DNA from: CAYWWY01 sp964462525
Lineage (GTDB): Bacteria > Thermotogota > Thermotogae > MWEM01
Assembly (NCBI GenBank): GCA_964462525.1
Contig: CAYWWY010000001.1
Coordinates: 124,001 to 188,000, forward strand
Direction: 5' to 3'
DNA: 64,000 nt
The notes below the pieces were generated by a model, which worked only from the letters and a program-made list of their open reading frames with translations, made no database searches and was not told the DNA's origin. The position numbers and the translations under genes are program-made. Shown here one piece after another: positions 58,090 through 64,000 of the stretch. The stretch's first letter is position 1. Every line of letters begins with the position of its first letter.

Positions 58090-60668
58090 GCCAAAATGCT
58101 CCTTTCCAACAAATGCTCAGGACGTTGATTGGGATTAACGCCCATCATGAAAAATCCCCCGCTTCCGATCGAGAATACGGGGTTGATGCCTTGGGCTGAA
58201 GCGATGATGTCTATAGTAAGGTCAAATTGAAGCCAGTAATGAACCTGAAAGTCGAAACGAAACCCAATCCCTCCCGCTATATACGGATATCTGGGCGTCA
58301 ATTCCAGCATGGATCGCAATGCGCATCCTTGGAACTGAAACTTTCCTTCCGAAGTGCCTACGGCTGAAACAGGCAAAGGGGTCCATACAGAAAGGCCAAC
58401 AACGGGTGAAGAAGATTCATGAATTCGAAGATAGCCGATGCCAAGGCTTTCAAAGGGGAGGACAAAACCCTTTCCTACGTTGGCGCCCATTCCTTTTTCA
58501 TACAAAAAGGAAGCGAAAAGACTATTAACAGCGATTGGATTGTTTGGCAGATGAATCACGCCAAAGCCCAAATCAATCCCCATTGAAACCCATGCTTTCT
58601 CCGGGCTTTGCGTTCCCAAAAGGTCCAAAGAAAGAAAACCCAGATGAGGGTAGATCGTCACGTTGTCGGTTTTCGAGCGCTCGATCAAGGGAATGGCCAG
58701 TTGGGCCTGCAGCATTGCGTTATGATCATTCCCGCTGCCGTGAAGATAGATGTTCACCGGACTACCCCGTTCGATAAAAATCAATTCCCAAAGAAATTCT
58801 GAACCATACGTTCCAACCGCTCCATAGAAAATGTTTTGCTTGAGATCATCCCAACCCAACACTCCGATTCCAGGCGCGATCGCGCCTCCGGCCAGAACCA
58901 ATGGGCTCCATGCCCTGGGTTCTATGGATGGCGCGTATGCAACCGAATGCTGTGCCAGAAGCTCTGCGTCAATCATGTATTCGGACCGAACCGGCAGCAC
59001 AAAATCCGATTCGGTGATCCCATCGGCTTTGCATAACGGAGGACCACCAGTAAGCGGTTTGTCACAATACGGAATGACATACAGTGCGTAACCGAAGGAA
59101 TCGTACCCTCTATAGTACAGACGATCATCGACAACAAGCGGTTGGAATGCGCCTGTTTGTACAGAGGTATGCTGATGGAAGGTCAGCTGGTTCAGATCAA
59201 TGGAATAGATTTGGTATATTCCTTCCAGGTCCCAGGAAAAAAAGAGAGATGATTCGGTTAGGAAAGGATCGATCATCGCGTGATCAGAAGAATGGAGGCA
59301 TATGAGCGCGCCATCCTCCCAAAGATACAGGTGTGTCTGTTCGTTGAAGGTAATGGAAAGCCCGATTCTTGGGCCGTTAACGGAAATTCCGTTGATCCAA
59401 AAGTCTGGATTGCCATGCATCAGAGTTACTTCTTTGCTCGTATCGATCGTATGAACCATTAGGCTCGTTCCGCCTTTATCGAGTTTCAGGTAAAGGATCG
59501 TACTTTCGTCCAACCACCGAACCTGGATGACCCGACCCTTTTCCGAAGCTTTACGCAAGACCCCATGATCGTCTTCAAGAAAGAGTTCTTGACTGTACTG
59601 CTCCAAACCGTCGCCAAAACCATAGACTGCCGCAACTCTTCCTGCAGGGGAAATGTCAAAATCGATGGGCGTTGGATCCAGGCGAAACACTCGACTCGTT
59701 CCATCGGGTTCGATCTGAAGCCACCGGGGCAGCATCTGGTCTGGCCTGTCAATCACCACGACCGAATTCCCAAACAAACGAGCCGTCCCAGAATGCGTTC
59801 GGCCCTTTTGAACTGGTTGTCCTTCATAAATAGGGTCGGGGATTGAAGCCTTTACGCGGTCGGATACCCATACCGCCCATTCTATAAGAAAGTCAGCCCA
59901 ATCCATACCGGTAACCCCTTTTATGGCTTGAAAGAGGTTGTACCGATACTGAGTACCGTAGGTTTGAAAAAAAGCCCGATATGCTTCGATCCCAAATCGG
60001 TCAATCATAAAGGCGAAAAAAAAGGCTCCATAAAGATAATTGTCTCCCACCGGTGTATATACAGGAGTCTGCATCCCCCCCGCCAGTTGGAGACCCCGAA
60101 ACCGTTCATCAAGGATGGCTGCTCGAAGGAACATTTCGAATCGGGAATCGTGAAGCCTCCCTTGATCAAAAAGAAGCGTTTCGGATACGATCGATCCGCC
60201 TTCGTGCATCCAGGATGGGGTAAATGCTGTATCGAAAAGCGTAGCCACAGGATTTCCGAATATCCGAAGCTGGTCTTTCAAGACACCCGGTTTATCAGCA
60301 ATTAAGATATGGGTCAATTCGTGGGCAAATACATAAGGAACCCACCATTGATAATGGTTTTTCCCAATCCGAGTATCTGATCTGTTGACATAAATTGCCG
60401 TCATATGAGAAAAGATATCTGCGTAAGCGTTGGCATAGTCCCCGTCATCGACTAGATAGACGCGTACCCTCCGATGTGGTTCAAATCCGTAGAAATCGCA
60501 CAGATATTGGTAGATGCCAGGCCCCTCATGGTACAACTGCAGAGCGAAATCTTCCAACCCCTCTTGGTAAATGATATCAAAGGGTTTTGTCCAGATTCGA
60601 TAGTATTGGATCGCAAATGATGCAGTAAACGTCATCAGGCATACGAGAAAAAGGACCCATCTCTTCAT
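58077..60668 (-). CDS. Secreted MA-type metallopeptidase with beta-propeller-like middle and beta-barrel-like C-terminus
   Basis: About 863 residues from ATG 60668 (GAGGTGA upstream). Signal sequence: KRWVLFLVCLMTFTASFA. A zinc site of the peptidase MA-like group follows: HELTH (residues about 116-120) and a downstream SWMHEGGSIVSE with the third ligand Glu about 36 residues later. The middle part (about 290-560) has repeated short strands with W-L/W-I and D-x-x-G turns, like a TolB or WD-type propeller. The last 250 residues alternate hydrophobic and polar residues in glycine-rich strands and end in a barrel-like pattern. An outer-membrane location is inferred. The substrate is unknown. Confidence 0.75.
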   Translation of the reverse strand: MKRWVLFLVCLMTFTASFAIQYYRIWTKPFDIIYQEGLEDFALQLYHEGPGIYQYLCDFYGFEPHRRVRVYLVDDGDYANAYADIFSHMTAIYVNRSDTRIGKNHYQWWVPYVFAHELTHILIADKPGVLKDQLRIFGNPVATLFDTAFTPSWMHEGGSIVSETLLFDQGRLHDSRFEMFLRAAILDERFRGLQLAGGMQTPVYTPVGDNYLYGAFFFAFMIDRFGIEAYRAFFQTYGTQYRYNLFQAIKGVTGMDWADFLIEWAVWVSDRVKASIPDPIYEGQPVQKGRTHSGTARLFGNSVVVIDRPDQMLPRWLQIEPDGTSRVFRLDPTPIDFDISPAGRVAAVYGFGDGLEQYSQELFLEDDHGVLRKASEKGRVIQVRWLDESTILYLKLDKGGTSLMVHTIDTSKEVTLMHGNPDFWINGISVNGPRIGLSITFNEQTHLYLWEDGALICLHSSDHAMIDPFLTESSLFFSWDLEGIYQIYSIDLNQLTFHQHTSVQTGAFQPLVVDDRLYYRGYDSFGYALYVIPYCDKPLTGGPPLCKADGITESDFVLPVRSEYMIDAELLAQHSVAYAPSIEPRAWSPLVLAGGAIAPGIGVLGWDDLKQNIFYGAVGTYGSEFLWELIFIERGSPVNIYLHGSGNDHNAMLQAQLAIPLIERSKTDNVTIYPHLGFLSLDLLGTQSPEKAWVSMGIDLGFGVIHLPNNPIAVNSLFASFLYEKGMGANVGKGFVLPFESLGIGYLRIHESSSPVVGLSVWTPLPVSAVGTSEGKFQFQGCALRSMLELTPRYPYIAGGIGFRFDFQVHYWLQFDLTIDIIASAQGINPVFSIGSGGFFMMGVNPNQRPEHLLERSILACAE

Positions 60669-60684
60669 TCGCGTCTCACCTCGC

Positions 60685-60711
60685 AATAAAAAAGCGGGCT
60701 TGCGCCCGCTC
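60685..60711 (-). terminator. Terminator of the cold-shock gene
   Basis: AGCGGGC, a four-base loop and GCCCGCT (stem 60693-60710), followed on the minus strand by a T-rich run. It sits between the csp stop and the peptidase start. Confidence 0.8.
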
Positions 60712-60729
60712 TTTTAGAATTCGCTGTAT

Positions 60730-60933
60730 TTATCCAAGGATAGAAACGTTTGCAGCTTGGGGTCCCTTGGTTCCATTTTGTACTTCGAACTCTACTTCTT
60801 GCCCTTCTTCGAGCGTTCGGAATCCATCCATATTGAGGGCGCTGAAGTGGACAAACACGTCATTGCCGTCGTCCTGAGAGATGAATCCGTAACCCTTCTT
60901 GGCATCAAACCACTTTACCTTACCTTTTAACAT
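60730..60933 (-). CDS. csp: Cold-shock domain protein (CspA family)
   Basis: 67 residues. Single-stranded nucleic-acid chaperone. RNP1-type KGYGFISQDDG and RNP2-type DVFVHFSAL are intact, as is the starting MLKGKVKWFDAKKGYGFI and the end GPQAANVSIL. The ATG at 60933 has CTAGGAGG upstream; the longer frame to 61011 would run through the promoter. A 40-base leader follows a near-consensus promoter. Confidence 0.96.
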   Translation of the reverse strand: MLKGKVKWFDAKKGYGFISQDDGNDVFVHFSALNMDGFRTLEEGQEVEFEVQNGTKGPQAANVSILG

Positions 60934-60982
60934 CTTGTTCCTCCTAGAAACTTTGTTTTCCGTAAATACGGTTCCGAGGCAT

Positions 60983-61011
60983 ATCATACACGAAAAAACC
61001 CTCCTTGTCAA
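60983..61011 (-). promoter_or_regulatory. Promoter of the cold-shock gene
   Basis: Minus-strand TTGACA (61011-61006), 17 bases, TATGAT (60988-60983). The start point would be near 60976, giving a short leader of about 43 bases before the ATG. Confidence 0.75.
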
Positions 61012-61173
61012 CCCCTTGGATTTTTTTGAAACCGTTTGACGGAAATGGTGAACACTCAGCCAGACGGATCGTTAAAATGTTTTGGAATGTCCGGTATCCT
61101 GAAAAAAAATCAAGCTCATATTCAGGGGGTAAGCATTCGGTGAATTCGTACTGACTCGAAAAAAGGAAAAAGG

Positions 61174-64000
61174 CTAAAAATGGGTCTTTGCGATACGAAA
61201 GCCCCGGTTATTTTGTGAATTGCCTAGGGACCATTTATGAAACCGGTAAGCCAAGCGACAGTCGCCGGCATTGTTGTTCCAATGGCCACCTCGGACCATT
61301 TTATTCGAGTGGTGATCTAAGTGGCCAATAGGATTGGTCTTTGTTTCGGTTGTGTAGACTTGATAGGAGTCATGACACCATTCCGTTACATTACCGGTCA
61401 TGTCGTACAATCCCAATTGGTTCGGCGCCTTTTTTCCTACGGGTTGGGTACTCCCTCCAGAATTGTCCGTAAACCAACCCACATCATCGATATCGTCGCC
61501 TCCCGCGTACAGATACCTTGGCGGAATCGGTAAAGCCAAATTGCCACCGCTCGCCGAATACTCCCACTCGGCTTCTGTAATCAGCCTATATCCAACTACT
61601 TGAGTAATATCTTCTGTTTTGGATCCCGCCGCGTCCAAAAAACTCCCTTGTTCTGGTTCGCCCTCTAAAATATAGGCAACAGGCAATCCTTGTTGTTCGC
61701 TTAACCAATTACAGAAGGCGATCGCATCCCACCAAGTCACATTAACTACCGGACGGCTGCCTCTTCCCCAATCTTCATCACCAGGTTTAGCTCTATCCGT
61801 ATCATCGCAGAAAGCATCGTATTCATAAAAGGTCACTGGATACGTTCCCACCCAAAAATCGTACGTCAGGTGAACGGTATGAGTAGGTCCAGACTCGTGC
61901 AAATCTCCCTCTTCGTCACCCATTTGAAAAGTTCCTCCATAGACCAAGATCATTTCTGGGGGTGTGACCGTAATCCGTTTTATGCCTTCCACTCCGGAAC
62001 CATCTTTGGCGGTGGCTTTTACATCAACTATTCCTGTTGTCAGTCCCTTAAGAATACCTGTTTGGGTTATCTCGGCCCGATTCTCTCTGGGGGAGATCCC
62101 TCCAACATTTTCCACAGACCATGTGACCTCTTTGTTGGTTGCATTCTCGGGATTTACCTCCGCGATCATCTGAAGGGGTACCCCTACCCCAACAGATACT
62201 CTGCCTCCTTCTCCTGATACGGTAATGGCCGTTACAGGTTTATGAAAGGTAGCCACCAAGGTCACATTCTTTGCGGGCATAACATAGGAGAAGTTTTCTT
62301 CGACGCTTACTAGCTCCCCTCCGGACGTTCCAAACGTCCAATGGACAAAATCAAACCCCTCTGCGTCATCCGCACGCACCTCAACCTGCGCGCCGGCAGG
62401 GTAATTCCCTGCGCCTTCTAAAACACCTACACCTTCCGGGTTTCCCTTCAAGGTCAAAGCAAAGATCTGTTCGAAGATGGCCAATAGGGTCACATTTGCC
62501 GCTGGCATGGTGAAGGTGTGGGTAGTGTCTGTGCTGACCGTGCTTCCAAAGCTATCTTCCCACTCAACAAAGCGATACCCAGCATTGGGTGTTGCTGTGA
62601 TCTCTACCTCTGCTCCCGCTGCATAGGTGCCTCCTCCGGTTACCGTGCCCCATGTGTTGTTGTTTCTATTCAATGTTAAGGTAAAAGCCTGTTCGAAGAT
62701 GGCCAATAGGGTCACATTTGCCGCTGGCATGGTGAAGGTGTGGGTAGTGTCTGTGCTGACCGTGCTTCCAAAGCTATCTTCCCACTCAACAAAGCGATAC
62801 CCCGTATTGGGTATGGCTGTGATCTCTACCTCTGCTCCCGCTACGTATGCTCCTCCTCCGGTCACGGTACCCCATGCGTTGTTGTTTCTATTCAGGGTCA
62901 GGGTGTGAGCATCGGGTGGCAACTCTTCAAAATTTGCTACCAATGTCACGTTTTCTGCCGGCATCATGTAGTTGTAGTTGGCTTGTGTGCTGATTACCGA
63001 ACCACCGTGGGTCCATTGGACAAAGCGGTAGCCTGCTGTTGGTGTGGCCTGGATGTTGGCAACCTGTCCAGCTGCATAGGTTCCTCCCCCAGCGACTGTT
63101 CCCCAAGCGTTGTTGTTTCTATTCAGGGTCAGGGTGTACAACTCAGCAGGTACTTCTTCAAAATCCGCTACCAATGTCACATTCTCAGCAGGCATCGTGT
63201 AGCTGTGGTTGGCTTGTGTGCTGATGATCGTACCACCGTGGGTCCAATGGACAAAGCGGTAGCCCGCTGTTGGTGTGGCCTGGATGTTGGCAACCTGTCC
63301 GGCTACATAGGTTCCTCCCCCAGCGACTATTCCCCAAGCGTTGTTGTTTCTATTCAGGGTCAGGGTGAATGGCTGCGTTTGAGTGTTAAAGGTCCACACA
63401 TCGCCTTCTGTCAATTCTCTTGGTTCGCTGGTTCTCCCGTCATCAGCGTCGACTCGCCAGAAGTATTGAGTGTCGTATGCCAATTCGGGCAGAGGGTGGT
63501 TCGTTTCGGTGGTTGTGGCGATCCATTCCAAATCGTCTTCCTCTGTGCTTAGGTAGACCATGTAGGTAAGTGGGTCGCCCTCAGGATCACCACAATCCCA
63601 TCGCAAGACGACCCCTTCGATGGGTTGGTTTTCTGCGCCATCTTCCGGCTGGGGGTTGAATGGCTTGAGTGGGGGTTGGTTGAAGACTTCTATCCATAAG
63701 GTTGCTTCTTTTGTATTGTCATTTCTTGGGTTGATTTGATCGGGCGGGATGAGGGTGGCGCGGGTGGCGCGGATGATGACCTCGTAGATTCCCGACGCCG
63801 TTGCGCTCACGTCGATTTCGTAGACTAAAACGCCATCGACAAGCTCAGTGGCTTGCGCCTGCTCTCGGAAGATGACGGTGAACTCGACCCCAACGATGGG
63901 GGTGATGGAAAAGGAGAAGGTGTCTTCCCCCTCCAAACTGAATGGGGAGTTTTCGTCGATGTGGTCAGAGGCTGCCGCATCTCCGTCGCCTGTAATAATC
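61174..64000 (-). CDS. Surface protein: Fn3-like, five InlB-like repeats, BIG2-like domain and C-terminal formylglycine-generating-enzyme (SUMF1) domain; N-terminus beyond window
   Basis: The frame is open to the right edge (no start or stop between 63936 and 64000), so at least 942 residues are visible and the N-terminus is missing. Numbered from the TTG at 63936: an Ig/cadherin-like part (1-85), an Fn3-like domain (about 90-185, ending YFWRVDADDGRTSEPRE), four InlB-type beta repeats (about 190-489) and a fifth diverged one (492-564), a BIG2-like domain (about 568-657) and a C-terminal SUMF1/FGE-type domain (661-920, with GGTFQMGDEEGDLHESGP, GYRLITEAEWEYSASGGN and MVRGGHWNNNAGDCRLAYRF). FGE-like domains often bind ligands rather than oxidise Cys. 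An export signal would lie beyond the window. It is probably secreted or cell-surface. Confidence 0.85.
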   Translation of the reverse strand, partial: IITGDGDAAASDHIDENSPFSLEGEDTFSFSITPIVGVEFTVIFREQAQATELVDGVLVYEIDVSATASGIYEVIIRATRATLIPPDQINPRNDNTKEATLWIEVFNQPPLKPFNPQPEDGAENQPIEGVVLRWDCGDPEGDPLTYMVYLSTEEDDLEWIATTTETNHPLPELAYDTQYFWRVDADDGRTSEPRELTEGDVWTFNTQTQPFTLTLNRNNNAWGIVAGGGTYVAGQVANIQATPTAGYRFVHWTHGGTIISTQANHSYTMPAENVTLVADFEEVPAELYTLTLNRNNNAWGTVAGGGTYAAGQVANIQATPTAGYRFVQWTHGGSVISTQANYNYMMPAENVTLVANFEELPPDAHTLTLNRNNNAWGTVTGGGAYVAGAEVEITAIPNTGYRFVEWEDSFGSTVSTDTTHTFTMPAANVTLLAIFEQAFTLTLNRNNNTWGTVTGGGTYAAGAEVEITATPNAGYRFVEWEDSFGSTVSTDTTHTFTMPAANVTLLAIFEQIFALTLKGNPEGVGVLEGAGNYPAGAQVEVRADDAEGFDFVHWTFGTSGGELVSVEENFSYVMPAKNVTLVATFHKPVTAITVSGEGGRVSVGVGVPLQMIAEVNPENATNKEVTWSVENVGGISPRENRAEITQTGILKGLTTGIVDVKATAKDGSGVEGIKRITVTPPEMILVYGGTFQMGDEEGDLHESGPTHTVHLTYDFWVGTYPVTFYEYDAFCDDTDRAKPGDEDWGRGSRPVVNVTWWDAIAFCNWLSEQQGLPVAYILEGEPEQGSFLDAAGSKTEDITQVVGYRLITEAEWEYSASGGNLALPIPPRYLYAGGDDIDDVGWFTDNSGGSTQPVGKKAPNQLGLYDMTGNVTEWCHDSYQVYTTETKTNPIGHLDHHSNKMVRGGHWNNNAGDCRLAYRFHKWSLGNSQNNRGFRIAKTHF
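62470..63369 (-). repeat. Tandem DNA repeats encoding the InlB-like domains
   Basis: Four units of about 215-230 bases: 63369-63157, 63138-62926, 62907-62692 and 62685-62470. Units 3 and 4 share a block of 114 identical bases (62467-62580 equals 62689-62802), offset by 222. Each starts with codons for TLTLNRNNN. The fifth domain (62463-62245) is too diverged to align at DNA level. Confidence 0.9.

Noticed and set aside
61012..61173. Hairpin CCTGAA/TTCAGG between the cold-shock gene and the repeat protein as a terminator
   Set aside because: Only six pairs with an 18-base loop and no T-run; too weak to call.
62740..63552. 270-residue plus-strand open frame
   Set aside because: It is antisense to the tandem InlB-like repeats; the long open frame results from repeat composition, and its translation is low-complexity Cys/Val/Gly-rich repeats without a domain.

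Overview
The window is a gene-dense bacterial chromosome segment with no rRNA, CRISPR array, transposase or integrase. Gene content points to an anaerobic, fermentative, amino-acid-using bacterium: two Fe-S DNA glycosylases, a Fur-controlled ferrous iron operon, an iron-dependent alcohol dehydrogenase, isoaspartate repair and clearance genes, methylmalonyl-CoA mutase, and an F-type ATP synthase whose c subunit carries the full sodium-binding signature. A secreted peptidase with an apparent C-terminal beta-barrel hints at an outer membrane. HslV, CheX and the Na+-type c ring would fit Thermotogota-like or other deep-branching anaerobes, but I cannot assign a phylum from the sequence alone. GTG and TTG starts and 4-base ATGA-type overlaps are frequent. 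Promoters are sigma70-like, often with an extended TGGTATAAT -10 element.

Layout. 1-2.4 kb: end of a large uncharacterised protein and pcm. 2.4-20 kb (mostly minus): xanthine phosphoribosyltransferase, a CHASE/PAS/GAF/HD-GYP sensor, Fe-alcohol dehydrogenase, an FbpBC-like ABC transporter whose permease has an added external domain, isoaspartyl dipeptidase, a MutY-MutT fusion, scpB, a cysteine desulfurase, NAD(P)HX repair enzyme and a P-type ATPase. 20-24 kb: FmdB protein, tRNA-Gly, and the feo operon with a near-consensus promoter and a perfect Fur-type palindrome. 24-27 kb: MEMO protein, a frameshifted membrane-protein gene and an MFS transporter. 27-42.5 kb: one apparently continuous 15.5-kb plus-strand operon (aminotransferase, methylmalonyl-CoA mutase, nicotinate phosphoribosyltransferase, pdxS-pdxT, yifB, cheX, atpZ-I-B-E-F-H-A-G, nth, acpS, an unknown, a MoaB-like protein) ending in a strong terminator; atpD and atpC are absent. 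42.6-44.8 kb: tRNA-Cys, manC and a BMP-type binding protein.

44.8-45.85 kb is a distinct AT-rich island: two blocks of TATA-type repeats sharing a 14-base word, flanking a small, possibly ribbon-helix-helix, gene, a 14-bp perfect hairpin and a terminator. It has no recognisable mobility genes. Next to it is an AAC(6')-like acetyltransferase. 46.6-57.4 kb (plus): gamma-glutamyltransferase, a 7TM-GAF-HD-GYP protein, an abbreviated fdrA locus, a zinc ABC transporter, hslV without hslU, and an OppBC permease pair without the rest of its transporter. 57.4-64 kb (minus): class II glutamine amidotransferase, a large secreted MA-type peptidase, a cold-shock protein, and a surface protein with tandem InlB-like repeats and a C-terminal formylglycine-generating-enzyme-like domain that runs off the right edge.
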